A DNA stretch of 45,903 nt from Myxococcota bacterium (GCA_028284525.1 JANQRO010000195.1:1-45903), one strand, 5' to 3'; shown: positions 9,119-19,153, counted from the first letter of the stretch. The notes: generated by a model from the sequence alone, not told the origin. Program-made: numbers and translations.

Positions 9119-10015
9119 CTATGCCCCGTAGGGCTTGATCGGGGTCCACGCGCCGGCGAGGGACGCGTCGAGCTGGTCGATGTCGTGGCCGCCCTCGAGG
9201 GTCACGTTGCCCGAGGGCCGCGGCTGGCTCATCAGCGCGATGCCCTCGCTGCTCACCAGGAAGTCCTGCCCGGTGATGTCGACGGCGGCGTCGGTGCACA
9301 GCCAGGTGACGAAGGAGGCCACGACGTCGGGGGTCCAGGACTCGAGACGCGAGAGGTCGACATGGGGCTCGCCGGCCTTCTCGGCGCGCTCGACGGCCTC
9401 GCGGAGCTGGTCGGACAGCGTCATCCGCGTCGCGGCCCGCGGCCGGATGCAGTTGACCCGCACGCCGTAGCGGCCGAGGTCGAGGGCCGCGGTGCGCGTG
9501 AACCCGGTGATTCCCTCTTTCGCCGCCGAGTAGTTCGACTGCCCCATGTTGCCGAGGCCCGACTCGCTGCTGGTGTTCACGATCACGCCGGAACGCTGGT
9601 CGCGGAACACCTCGGCGGCGGCCCGGGTACACGCGAAGGTGCCCTTCAGGTGCACGGCGATCACGAGATCCCACTCTTCCTCGCTCATCTTGTGGAGCAT
9701 ACGGTCGCGCAGGATGCCGGCGTTGTTGATCAGGATGTCGAGACGACCGAACTCGCCGAGGGCGGTCTGCACCAGGTCACGACCCGTCTCCATCTTGGAG
9801 ACGTCGCCGTAGTGGGGGATCGCCTTGCCGCCGGCCGCGACGATCGCGTCGGCGACCTCGTCGGCGGGCCCGTGGGCCCCGCCGGTGCCGTCGGCGCCAC
9901 CGCCGAAATCGTTCACCACCACGGCGGCGCCTGCCTTCGCAAGCTGTTCGCACTCCTGCTGGCCGATGCCTCGGCCACCACCGGTCACGATCGCGACACG
10001 TCCTTCAAGCCGCAT
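9119..10015 (-). CDS. SDR family oxidoreductase
   Basis: VTGGGRGIGQQE, INNAGILRDRM, SSESGLGNMGQSNYSAAKEG. Confidence 0.94.
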   Translation of the reverse strand: MRLEGRVAIVTGGGRGIGQQECEQLAKAGAAVVVNDFGGGADGTGGAHGPADEVADAIVAAGGKAIPHYGDVSKMETGRDLVQTALGEFGRLDILINNAGILRDRMLHKMSEEEWDLVIAVHLKGTFACTRAAAEVFRDQRSGVIVNTSSESGLGNMGQSNYSAAKEGITGFTRTAALDLGRYGVRVNCIRPRAATRMTLSDQLREAVERAEKAGEPHVDLSRLESWTPDVVASFVTWLCTDAAVDITGQDFLVSSEGIALMSQPRPSGNVTLEGGHDIDQLDASLAGAWTPIKPYGA

Positions 10016-10060
10016 ACTTTGCCCTCTTGGAGTTGGGAGTGGGGGTCGCGTCCCCCGTCT

Positions 10061-10516
10061 CTAGGTCGTGGGATTCTTGAGGACCAGCTGCTGCATCTGG
10101 TAGTGCATCACCACCTCGCCGCGCTGGTTTACGATCTCGAAACGCGAGTTCAACACGCCTTTGTCGCCCTTGCTGGTCTCCCGCGCCGAGAGGACGGTGA
10201 CCCGGACCTGGAGAGTGTCGCCCACCAGGATCGGCTTGGGGATCCGCATCTCGTCGACCCCGAGGATCGCGACAAAGGTCTTCTCGTAGAGCCCGGTCCG
10301 GGTCGTGAGGCCCTGCGCCATCCCCCACACCATGGCGGCGGGGGCGAAGCGCCCGCCCCGGATCGGGCTCTCGTTCTCGATGTACTCGAGGTTGCAGAAG
10401 AGGTCCTCGTAGAGTCCCGAGAGCGCCACGAAGTTCACGATGTCGGTCTCGAAGACCGTGCGTTTCGGGGTCTCGTAGACGAAGCCCTCGGGAAAGTCCT
10501 CGAAGTAGTAGGGCAC
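10061..10516 (-). CDS. MaoC family dehydratase
   Basis: YYFEDFPEGFVYETPKRTVFETDIVNFVALSG...GVDEMRIPKPILVGDTLQVRVTVLSARETSKGDKGVL. Confidence 0.9.
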   Translation of the reverse strand: MPYYFEDFPEGFVYETPKRTVFETDIVNFVALSGLYEDLFCNLEYIENESPIRGGRFAPAAMVWGMAQGLTTRTGLYEKTFVAILGVDEMRIPKPILVGDTLQVRVTVLSARETSKGDKGVLNSRFEIVNQRGEVVMHYQMQQLVLKNPTT

Positions 10517-10598
10517 GCGGTGCCTCCTGCGGGGCCGACGCTCCGGCCGTCAGCGTGGTCCCGCGCTCGGGTCCACGACGAACGAGTCCCGGGCTCGT

Positions 10599-11387
10599 CT
10601 AGCGTCCCTTCCACTCGGGTTTGCGTTTCTCCACAAAGGCGGCGATGCCCTCGCGGCCGTCCTCGGTGCCCATCGCCGCGGCGATCGTCACGCCCTCGAG
10701 CTCGCCCGCCTGCTCGAGGGGGCTGTCGAGGCCGGCGTAGACGATGTTCTTGGCCCGCCCCAGGGCCCAGGCGGGGCCGTTCGCGAGGGACTGGGCCAGT
10801 TCGGCGGTAGCCTGGTCGACCTGGTCGTCGGGCACCACCCGGTTCACCAGCCCCCAGGCTTCGGCTTCCTCCGCCGAGAGCACGCGGTTGGTCAGGGTGA
10901 GGTCGAGCATCCGGCGCAACCCGATGTGACGCGCGACGAAGTAGGTCGAGGTGCCGTCGGGGGTCACACCGGCCCTGGTGTAGGCCATCGTGAACTTGGC
11001 CGACTCGCCACACACCACCAGGTCGAAGGCGCTCACGATCGAGAGCCCGGCGCCTCCCGCCGCGCCGTTCACGCCCGCCACCACGGGCTTGGACACGCGG
11101 TTCATCTTGTAGATGGCGCCGTGGAAGTCGGTGAGCATGTCGCTGGCGAGCTTGGGCAAGCCGTCTCCCGCGGCGTGGAACTCCTTCAGGTCGCCGCCCG
11201 CGCAGAACACCTTGCCTTCGGCGGTGATCGACACGGCCTTCACCGCGTCGTCCCACTCCACCTCGAGCATCGCGGAGCGCAGGTCGCGGGAGAAGGCGGG
11301 GTTCACCGCGTTGGCGCCCTCGGGACGGGTGAAGCGGATGTGGGCCACGCCGTCGCGGGCTTCGTAGTCGAGGGTGTCGAGCTTCAT
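10599..11387 (-). CDS. Enoyl-CoA hydratase/isomerase family (PaaG-like)
   Basis: FCAGGDLKEF, NGAAGGAGLSI, FTMAYTRAGVTPDGTSTYF (Asp in the PDG motif). Confidence 0.92.
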   Translation of the reverse strand: MKLDTLDYEARDGVAHIRFTRPEGANAVNPAFSRDLRSAMLEVEWDDAVKAVSITAEGKVFCAGGDLKEFHAAGDGLPKLASDMLTDFHGAIYKMNRVSKPVVAGVNGAAGGAGLSIVSAFDLVVCGESAKFTMAYTRAGVTPDGTSTYFVARHIGLRRMLDLTLTNRVLSAEEAEAWGLVNRVVPDDQVDQATAELAQSLANGPAWALGRAKNIVYAGLDSPLEQAGELEGVTIAAAMGTEDGREGIAAFVEKRKPEWKGR

Positions 11388-11436
11388 GGGGGGTGGGTCC
11401 GGTCCTTTGTCCTGGTTCGTGGGAGGGGCGCGACTT

Positions 11437-12354
11437 CTACAGCGCCTCGACCATCGGGTAGTCGCCCACCTCGAGCCCGAAGCTCTCGGCCTGTTCCAGC
11501 AGGTCGAGGGCGTTTCGCACGTGGGCGTAGTCGATCATCATGCCGTCGTAGGTGACCGCCGCGATGCCGGCGCGCTCGGCGTCGGCCATCGCCTGCATCA
11601 CGCCCTTGTTCCACTCGATCTCGTCGGGGGACGGGGCGAAGACCTCGTTGGCGATGGGGATCGCCGTGGGGTGGATCGCGAGGGCGCAGCGATAGCCGAT
11701 CTCGCGGGCGCGCTGGAGCTGCTCGCGCACCAGCGCGGTGTCCCCGACTTCGAGCGAGCCGATCGAGAGCGGGTACTCGATGCCGGCGGCGCGGGCGGCC
11801 AGGAGGACGTGGGAGGAGAGCGCCAGGGTCTCGAGGTTGCTCCGCGTCCACTTGTATCCGATCGCCTTGGTGATGTCGCCGGAGCGCGCGCTGGCGCCAC
11901 CCGCGATGTTGCCGACCCGGGGACACGCCGTCGCGAGTTCGTAGGCGTCCTGGATGCCGCGGGCCGTCTCGGGCAGCGCCACGATCTCCACGCTCCCCGC
12001 AGCGAGCCCGGCCTTGCGTTCGAAGAGCTCGATCCAGGCGTCGACCTTGAGCACCTCCTCGACGCGTTCGAGCTTGGGGACCGCCACCGCCACCAGGCCT
12101 TCGGTGACGATCGCCTCGATGTCCTCACCGGTGAGACCCGTGTCGACGCCGTTCACCCGCACCACCACCGGAACCTCGCGCTCGCGCAGACGCTCGATGC
12201 CGGCGCGCACGATGCCCCGGGCCTCGGTCTTCTCGTCGTTGGGCACCGCGTCCTCGAGGTCGAGGATCAGCGCGTCGGAGCCGTACTTGGGGGCTTTGTC
12301 GATCCACTCCGGGCGGTTGCCCGGGACGAAGAGAATCGATCGGTAGAGCTTCAT
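11437..12354 (-). CDS. CitE/HpcH/HpaI-type CoA ester lyase
   Basis: RSILFVPGNRPEWIDKAPKYGSDALILDLEDAVPNDEK, VRVNGVDTGLTGED, ALPETARGIQDAYELA. Confidence 0.92.
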   Translation of the reverse strand: MKLYRSILFVPGNRPEWIDKAPKYGSDALILDLEDAVPNDEKTEARGIVRAGIERLREREVPVVVRVNGVDTGLTGEDIEAIVTEGLVAVAVPKLERVEEVLKVDAWIELFERKAGLAAGSVEIVALPETARGIQDAYELATACPRVGNIAGGASARSGDITKAIGYKWTRSNLETLALSSHVLLAARAAGIEYPLSIGSLEVGDTALVREQLQRAREIGYRCALAIHPTAIPIANEVFAPSPDEIEWNKGVMQAMADAERAGIAAVTYDGMMIDYAHVRNALDLLEQAESFGLEVGDYPMVEAL

Positions 12355-12514
12355 GGGGGTCTCGGGGTGGGGGAGGAGGAGACGTGCGAGCGTACCCCAC
12401 CGGCGCGGGGGGCGGCAGCGCGCGACGCGGGCTTCGCCCGGGCCGATGGAAGGCCCCGAGCGCGCGGTGTAGCGTTGCCCCGTTCCCGATTCCGCGACCC
12501 GAGGAGGCCGACCC

Positions 12515-13480
12515 ATGGCTGGCATCGATGTGATGGCGCGTCTGGACGCCGACCACCAGGCAGTGCTCAACGCGATCCCCGAGGATTTTCTGGATCTCGC
12601 GAACCTCGAGAAGACCCGCATCCAGTTCGACGAGACCCGGCGCAACATGGCCTCCGGCGAGCGCCCCGAGGGCATGACGATCGAGGACGTCTTCGCCCCG
12701 GGTCCGGAGGGCGCGCCCGAGGTGATGGTGCGGCTCTATCGCCCGGCGGGTCTCGAGACCCCCGCGCCGCTCTTCTACTGGATCCACGGCGGGGGCATGG
12801 TGCTCGGGAAGGTCGAGCACGACGACGATCTGTGTATGGCGCGGGCCGAGCGGCTCGGCGTGCTAGTGGCCTCGGTGGAATACCGCCTCGCGCCGGAGCA
12901 CCCCTTCCCGGCCCCGGTCGAGGATTGTCACGCCGGTCTCGCGTTTCTCGACGCCAACGCGGACCGCTTTGGCATCCGACGCGACCGGATCGCCATCGGC
13001 GGCGCCAGCGCCGGGGGCGGGATCGCCGCGGGGCTCGCGCTCCTGGCCCGCGACCGCGGCGAGGTGGACATCGCCTTCCAGTTCCTCGTCTACCCGATGC
13101 TCGATGACCGGAACATCACCGAGAGCAGCCACGCGATCCAGGATCCGCGGTTGTGGAATCGCACCGCAAACGGGCAGGGTTGGAACGCCTACCTCGCGGG
13201 CCGCGCCGGGGCCGACGACGTCTCGCCCTACGCCGCGCCGGCCCGGGCCACCGACCTCGCCGGGTTGCCCCCGGCCTACATCAACGTGGGCGACCTCGAC
13301 CTCTTCGTCGACGAGGACGTGGCCTACGCCCAGGCGTTGATGCGCGCCGGCGTCCCCGCCGAGCTCCACGTCTATCCGGGAGCCTTCCACGGCTCCAACA
13401 TGTTCGTCTCGCGCTCGCCGCTCTCGAAGCGCTGGCGCGACGACGAGTGGGGTGCGCTCGAACGCGCGCTCCGGGCCTAG
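12515..13480 (+). CDS. Alpha/beta hydrolase, HSL-type esterase
   Basis: HGGGMVLG oxyanion motif, GGASAGGGIAAG nucleophile elbow, EYRLAPEHPFPAPVED. Confidence 0.94.
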   Translation: MAGIDVMARLDADHQAVLNAIPEDFLDLANLEKTRIQFDETRRNMASGERPEGMTIEDVFAPGPEGAPEVMVRLYRPAGLETPAPLFYWIHGGGMVLGKVEHDDDLCMARAERLGVLVASVEYRLAPEHPFPAPVEDCHAGLAFLDANADRFGIRRDRIAIGGASAGGGIAAGLALLARDRGEVDIAFQFLVYPMLDDRNITESSHAIQDPRLWNRTANGQGWNAYLAGRAGADDVSPYAAPARATDLAGLPPAYINVGDLDLFVDEDVAYAQALMRAGVPAELHVYPGAFHGSNMFVSRSPLSKRWRDDEWGALERALRA

Positions 13481-13493
13481 AGGAGGGCCGACG

Positions 13494-13943
13494 ATGTTGC
13501 AGCGTCTCTTTCACGTGAACATCTGCGTCCGCGACATGGAGCGCTCGATCGCGTTCTACGAGCGGCTCGGCTTCAAGAAGGTCAACGACTTCGTCCTCGA
13601 AGGGGGCGACGTCGGCGAAGCCCTGGGGCTGGCCGACGTGAAGAAGCTGCGCGGTGTGTTCATGCGTCTGGGCGACGACGAGACCGCGCCGGTGATCGAC
13701 CTCGTGCAGTTCCTCGAGCCGGCACCCCGCGGCGAGCCCTACCCGACCCTCAACAACATCGGGATCTGTCGCATCGCCTTCAGCGTCGAAGACATCGACA
13801 AGGCCACCGCGACCCTCGAAGAGATGGGGGTCGAGTTCGTCGCGCCGATGAAGAAGGTGACCGGGGTGGGCGACGCCGAGATCGGCGTCGTGTGCTTCAA
13901 GGACCCCGACGGCACCGTCCTCGAGCTGCTCTCGGGCATGTAG
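13494..13943 (+). CDS. VOC (glyoxalase/bleomycin resistance) family protein
   Basis: FHVNICVRDMERSIAFYERLGFKKV...CFKDPDGTVLELL. Confidence 0.93.
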   Translation: MLQRLFHVNICVRDMERSIAFYERLGFKKVNDFVLEGGDVGEALGLADVKKLRGVFMRLGDDETAPVIDLVQFLEPAPRGEPYPTLNNIGICRIAFSVEDIDKATATLEEMGVEFVAPMKKVTGVGDAEIGVVCFKDPDGTVLELLSGM

Positions 13944-13958
13944 CCGGCCGGGTCGGCT

Positions 13959-14351
13959 TCAGCGACTCCAGTCGGCGACCGCGTAGTCGTCGGGGACCTG
14001 GACGAAGAGCACCCGCGCCGGGCCCGCGGTGACCCGGGTGAGGTGACCCTGGCCGCCGACGTCCTCGGCCGCGAAGAGTCCGCCCGGGCCCCACTGTCGG
14101 ACCTCGCGGTCGGTGGTCTCGACCTCGACCTGGCCCTCGAGCACCAGGACGAGCTGACGCTGGGGCGCGTTGTGCCAGCCCTGGTCGAGGCCGTCGGGGA
14201 GCTCGACCAGCACGGCCTCGGATCCCGGCACCGACGAGGTGAGGCGGAGGGTGTGGCCGAAGGCGTCGTCCCGCGTGTTCGGGAACGCGACCTCGAGGTC
14301 CTCGAAGCGGGAGCCGCCGTCCTCGGTTTCGTAGAAACGGGTGATGCGCAT
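13959..14351 (-). CDS. Cupin-like protein
   Basis: LVELPDGLDQGWHNAPQRQLVLVLEGQVEVETTDREVRQWGPGGLFAAEDVGGQGHLTRV. Confidence 0.82.
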   Translation of the reverse strand: MRITRFYETEDGGSRFEDLEVAFPNTRDDAFGHTLRLTSSVPGSEAVLVELPDGLDQGWHNAPQRQLVLVLEGQVEVETTDREVRQWGPGGLFAAEDVGGQGHLTRVTAGPARVLFVQVPDDYAVADWSR

Positions 14352-14501
14352 CGCGGGGTGCCTCCGGATCCGATGCTACGCCGGGCCGGCGAGCGCCGCC
14401 GCGGTGTGGGCGGTGGGCCCCCCGGAGCCGCGCCGGACCCCGGTGATTCGGGTAGGCTGTGGGCCGCCCGCGCCGGCGGGCCGAACGAGGAGACCAGGGG
14501 T

Positions 14502-15710
14502 ATGAGCTCACCGGTGCCGGTTCTGAACGGCTTGCGTGTGGTGGAGATGACGGTGTGGGTCGCCGGCCCCTCGGCGGGCGGCATCATGGCCGATTGGGGC
14601 GCCGACGTGATCAAGGTCGAGCCGCCGGTCGGCGACCCCCAGCGCAACCTCTTCAAGGCGATCGGCTACCGCGAAGACATGCCGAACCCGGCCTTCGCCA
14701 TCGACAACCGGGGGAAGCGCAGCGTCGTCCTCGACCTGCGCAGCGACGAGGGCAAGGCCGCCATGGAGCGGCTCCTCGAGGGCGCCGACGTCTTCCTCAC
14801 GAACATGCGCCCGGCCGCGATGGAGCGTCTCGGGCTTCACCCCGACCAGGTGAGCGCCCGGCACCCCGAGCTCATCTACGCCACGGTGACGGGCTACGGC
14901 CTCGACGGCCCCGAGGCCCACCGCCCGGGCTACGACATCGGCGCCTTCTGGGCGCGGGGTGGCATCGCCCGACACCTGGTCGCGAAGGACGCGGCGCCGG
15001 TGGGCGTCCGCGCAGGGCTCGGCGATCACGTCACCGGAATCAGCACGGTCTCCGGCATCCTGGGCGCCCTCTACGAGCGTCAGCGCACCGGGAAGGGTCG
15101 GGTGGTCGAGACCTCGCTCCTCCGCGCGGGTGCCTACACGATCGGCGGGGACATCGGCATCCAGCTCGAGTTCGGTCGGATCGAGTCGACCAAGGATCGC
15201 GACAAACAGCCCCTCGCCCTGGTGAACAGCTACGAGGCGGGAGACGGCAAGTGGCTGTGGCTGATCGGTCTCGAGGCCGACCGCCACTTCCCGGGCGTGC
15301 TGCGCGCCCTCGACCGCGAAGAGCTCGCCGACGACCCGCGCTTCAAGGACGCCAAGGCACGCAAGCGCAACTGCGAGGCGTTGATCGCCGAGTTCGACGT
15401 CACCTTCAAGTCGAAGCCCCGCGAGTACTGGGCCGAGCGCTTCGACGAGAACGACGTGTGGTGGGCGCCGGCCCAGAGCCTGGCCGAGGTGGTGGAGGAC
15501 GAACAGCTCCACGCCGCCGGAGGCTTCCTCGAGATCCCGGCGGGCGAGGTCGAGGACACGATGACCGCCGTGGCGTCGCCGGTGACCTTCCGCGGCGACC
15601 CGCTCACCCACACCGGACCGATCCCGGCCCTCGGCCAGCACACCCGCGAGGTGCTCGAGGAGATCGGTCTCGGCGCCGACGAGATCGACCGCGTCACCAA
15701 GGACGTCTGA
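14502..15710 (+). CDS. CaiB/BaiF CoA-transferase family protein
   Basis: LNGLRVVEMTVWVAGPSAGGIMADWGADVIKVEPPVGDP; NRGKRSVVLDLRSDEG; GYGLDGPEAHRPGYDIGAFWARGG. Confidence 0.95.
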   Translation: MSSPVPVLNGLRVVEMTVWVAGPSAGGIMADWGADVIKVEPPVGDPQRNLFKAIGYREDMPNPAFAIDNRGKRSVVLDLRSDEGKAAMERLLEGADVFLTNMRPAAMERLGLHPDQVSARHPELIYATVTGYGLDGPEAHRPGYDIGAFWARGGIARHLVAKDAAPVGVRAGLGDHVTGISTVSGILGALYERQRTGKGRVVETSLLRAGAYTIGGDIGIQLEFGRIESTKDRDKQPLALVNSYEAGDGKWLWLIGLEADRHFPGVLRALDREELADDPRFKDAKARKRNCEALIAEFDVTFKSKPREYWAERFDENDVWWAPAQSLAEVVEDEQLHAAGGFLEIPAGEVEDTMTAVASPVTFRGDPLTHTGPIPALGQHTREVLEEIGLGADEIDRVTKDV

Positions 15711-15753
15711 ATCACCGCGTGCCGACCGCCCGTTCATTGCGAGAGGACCCACG

Positions 15754-17847
15754 ATGTCGACCCGACCCTTTCTCCTCCTGGCGGCGCTGCTGGTTGCGGC
15801 CCCGACCGCCCCCGTCCTGGGACAGACCGTCGTCGACGACGCTGCGCTGAGCACGACCGGCGACGGGTCGAACTGGCTGGCCTACGGCCGCAACTACAGC
15901 GAGAACCGCTTCAGCCCCCTCACGGAGGTGAACACCGAGACCGTGAAGCGCCTGGGGGTCGAGTGGGTGCTCGACCTCCCGAACGACCGCACCTTGACCT
16001 CGACCCCGATCGTCGTCGACGGCGTCATGTACTTCACCGGGAGCTACAGCAAGACCCGCGCCGTCGACGTGAAGACGGGGAAGGTGCTCTGGGAGTACGA
16101 CCCCGAGTCGATCCGGCACGCCGGCGACAAGCTCCGCATCATGTGGGACACGAGTCGGGGCCTGGCCTTCTGGAAGGGCAAGGTGATCATCGCGACGATC
16201 GACGGTCGGCTGGTCGCGATCGACGCGAAGACCGGGACACGTGTGTGGGAGACGAACACGATCGTCCCGGACAAGTACTACTACATCACCGGCGCGCCGC
16301 GGGTCTTCCGGGGGAAGGTGCTGATCGGCAACGGCGGCACCGAGCAGAACGCGGCGCGGGGCTATGTCACCGCCTACGACGCCGAGACCGGCGAGCAGGC
16401 CTGGCGCTGGTGGATCGTGCCGGGGAACCCCGCCGACGGCTTCGAGAACGAGGCCATGGAGATGGCCGCCAAGACCTGGACCGGCGAGTGGTGGAAGTAC
16501 GGGGGCGGGGGCAACGCCTGGAACGGCGTCACCTACGACCCCGAGTACAACCAGGTGCTGATCGGCACGGGCAACGGCTCGCCCTGGAACCGCAAGATCC
16601 GCAGCCCCGGCGGCGGCGACAACCTCTTTCTGTGCTCGATCGTCGCGCTGGACGCCGACACCGGTGAGTACAAGTGGCACTACCAGACCGTCCCCGGTGA
16701 GACCTGGGACTACAACTCGAACATGGACATCGTGCTGGCCGACCTCGAGATCGGCGGCGAGACGGTGAAGGCGCTGATGCACGCGCCCAAGAACGGCTTC
16801 TTCTACGTGATCGACCGCAGGGACGGCAAGGTCCTCTCGGCGGACAAATTCGGCAAGGTCACCTGGGCCTCCCACGTGGACCTCGAGACCGGCCGCCCGG
16901 TGGAGATGCCCGGGGCGCGTTACGAGGACGGCGAGGAGGAGATCTGGCCGGGGCCCTTTGGCACGCACAGCTGGCACGCCATGTCGTACAACCCGGAGCT
17001 CGGTGTCGTCTTCATCCCGACCATCGAGATGCCGGCGCTCTACAGCGACAAGAAGATCGACCTCAAGGCGTGGCGCTCGCCGGAAGCGGGGCGTCTCAGC
17101 GCCGGGGTGGAGTTCGGGACGGGCGACGTCCCGACGGACTACGGGCTGTCCTACCTGATCGCCTGGGACCCGGTGGAGAAGAAGGAGCTCTGGCGCAACC
17201 GGCTCCCCAACAACTGGAACCCCGGGACGCTCAGCACCGCGGGCGGGCTGGTGTTCCAGGGGCGCGCCTCCGGGATCTTCGCGGCGTACGACGCCCAGAC
17301 CGGGGGCGAGCTCTGGACGATCGATCTCGGCCTCGGGATCTCGGCGCCGCCGGTGACCTACTCCGTCGACGGCAAGCAGTACGTCTCGCTCCTGGTCGGC
17401 TGGGGCGGCGGCGGGATCAACCTGGGCTCGCTGGCGGCCCAACACGGCTGGGCGTACAGAAAACACACCCGGCGTCTCTACACCTTTGCTCTCGACGCGA
17501 CGGGCGCGGTCCCGGACTCGGCGCCGCCCTTCTTCCCCGAGCCGATCGACGTCGCCGGATTCGAGGTCGACGAGACCCTCGCCGCCGAGGGCAGCGAGCG
17601 CTACGTCGAACACTGCTTCTGGTGTCACGGGTCGGCGGCGATCTCCGGAGGGAACGGCCCCGACCTGCGCGCCTCTCCGGTGTCGACCACCTACGACGGC
17701 TTTCGCCAGGTGGTGGTGGAAGGGCGACAGCCCCTCGGCATGCCGCGCTTCCGCGACTACGACGAGCGCACCCTCCAGGCCCTCTACCACTACGTCCGCC
17801 AGCAGGCGCGGATGGCGGTGCAGGCCAAGACGGCGGCCACGCCCTAG
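15754..17847 (+). CDS. PQQ-dependent quinohemoprotein alcohol dehydrogenase with C-terminal c-type heme
   Basis: Signal peptide; repeated beta-propeller motifs (VKTGKVLWEYDP, DAETGEQAWRWW, DADTGEYKWHYQTVPGETWDYN); C-terminal CFWCH heme site. Confidence 0.94.
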   Translation: MSTRPFLLLAALLVAAPTAPVLGQTVVDDAALSTTGDGSNWLAYGRNYSENRFSPLTEVNTETVKRLGVEWVLDLPNDRTLTSTPIVVDGVMYFTGSYSKTRAVDVKTGKVLWEYDPESIRHAGDKLRIMWDTSRGLAFWKGKVIIATIDGRLVAIDAKTGTRVWETNTIVPDKYYYITGAPRVFRGKVLIGNGGTEQNAARGYVTAYDAETGEQAWRWWIVPGNPADGFENEAMEMAAKTWTGEWWKYGGGGNAWNGVTYDPEYNQVLIGTGNGSPWNRKIRSPGGGDNLFLCSIVALDADTGEYKWHYQTVPGETWDYNSNMDIVLADLEIGGETVKALMHAPKNGFFYVIDRRDGKVLSADKFGKVTWASHVDLETGRPVEMPGARYEDGEEEIWPGPFGTHSWHAMSYNPELGVVFIPTIEMPALYSDKKIDLKAWRSPEAGRLSAGVEFGTGDVPTDYGLSYLIAWDPVEKKELWRNRLPNNWNPGTLSTAGGLVFQGRASGIFAAYDAQTGGELWTIDLGLGISAPPVTYSVDGKQYVSLLVGWGGGGINLGSLAAQHGWAYRKHTRRLYTFALDATGAVPDSAPPFFPEPIDVAGFEVDETLAAEGSERYVEHCFWCHGSAAISGGNGPDLRASPVSTTYDGFRQVVVEGRQPLGMPRFRDYDERTLQALYHYVRQQARMAVQAKTAATP

Positions 17848-17854
17848 GCGAGCC

Positions 17855-19153
17855 GTGGAGATCCCGCGCTACCGGGGCCCGCTGCCGCCCGTGCGGCGTG
17901 GCCGCGCGGCGCGTCGTCTCGAGGCGAAGCAGGCAATCGAGGAGGTGGGCGACGGGGCCCGGCTCCACGTCGCGACGGGGTGCGCGCCGCCCACCCACCT
18001 GCTCGAGGCCCTCGCGGCCCAGCGCGATCGCTTCACCCGTCTCGACGTCGTGCTCCCCTACACCCTGGAACCGCTCGCGTTCTTCGACGGCGTCGGCGAT
18101 CCCTTCTTCCTGACGGCGCTCCACCCGGCTGGAGCGTTGCGCGGCTTCATCGACCACCCCGGGATGGAGGTGTTGCCCACCAGCGTCACCCAGTGGGATC
18201 GCGCGGTGTCCGCCGGTGGTCCGCGCCCCGTCGACGTCTGCCTGGTGCAGGTGACACCGCGGGGGCCCGAAGGCCGGCACAGCCTCGGGGTGAACGGCGG
18301 CGAGACGGCCCAGGTCGTGCGCCGCGCCCCGGTCGTGATCGCCCAGGTGAATCCCCGGATGCCCTACACCTTCGGCGCCACCGAGCTCGAGGCCGACGAG
18401 ATCGACATCTTGGTCGACGGGGAAGAGGCGCTCCTCGAGCACCCCCCCGCGTCACCGGGGGAGCTCGAGCTGCGAATCGCCGACACCGCCGCCGGCGAGA
18501 TCGAGGACGGCGCGATCATCCAGTTCGGGATCGGCGCCCTCCCCGAGACGATCCTTCACAAGCTGCGCCACCACCGCGACCTGGGCGTCCACGGCGGCAT
18601 GATCGGCGATCCGATCGTCGACCTCGTCGAGGCCGGCGCCGTCACCGGGGCGAGCAACCGCCTCGACCCGGGGCTCCTGGTGAGCGCCGGCGCCCTCGGG
18701 AGCCAGCGTCTCTTCGACTGGATGGACCGCAACGAGCGCGTGCTGATCGCGCCGGCGGCGTACTCGCACCATCCCATGGTGCTCGGACGGCACGCGCGCT
18801 TCACCTCGATCAACTCGGCCATCGAGGTGGCCCTCGACGGCTCGACCAACTCGGAGGTGGTCGCTGGCCGCACCGTCTCCGGGCCCGGCGGTCAGCCCGA
18901 CTTCGCGATGGGCGCGAACTACTCGGAGGGGGGGCGTAGCCTGATCGCGCTGCCCTCGACCGCCGCCCGCGGCAAGTTCTCGCGCATCGTTCGCGCGCTC
19001 CCCGCCGGGGCCCCGTCGACGCTCCCGCGCTACCTGGCCGACCGCGTGATCACCGAGCACGGCGTCGCGCGGCTCAAGAGCCTGCCCCTCGCCGTGCGCG
19101 CCGGCCGGCTGCGCGCGATCGCCGACCCGGCCTTCGCGGACGCGCTCGCCTAG
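17855..19153 (+). CDS. Acetyl-CoA hydrolase/transferase family protein
   Basis: GTG start; IIQFGIGALPETILHKLRHHRDLGVHGGMIGD, FTSINSAIEVALDGSTNSEVV. Confidence 0.87.
   Translation: MEIPRYRGPLPPVRRGRAARRLEAKQAIEEVGDGARLHVATGCAPPTHLLEALAAQRDRFTRLDVVLPYTLEPLAFFDGVGDPFFLTALHPAGALRGFIDHPGMEVLPTSVTQWDRAVSAGGPRPVDVCLVQVTPRGPEGRHSLGVNGGETAQVVRRAPVVIAQVNPRMPYTFGATELEADEIDILVDGEEALLEHPPASPGELELRIADTAAGEIEDGAIIQFGIGALPETILHKLRHHRDLGVHGGMIGDPIVDLVEAGAVTGASNRLDPGLLVSAGALGSQRLFDWMDRNERVLIAPAAYSHHPMVLGRHARFTSINSAIEVALDGSTNSEVVAGRTVSGPGGQPDFAMGANYSEGGRSLIALPSTAARGKFSRIVRALPAGAPSTLPRYLADRVITEHGVARLKSLPLAVRAGRLRAIADPAFADALA

Noticed and set aside
15712-17790. 692-aa minus-strand ORF antisense to the PQQ dehydrogenase
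   Set aside because: Mirror of codon-biased coding strand; no recognisable motif.
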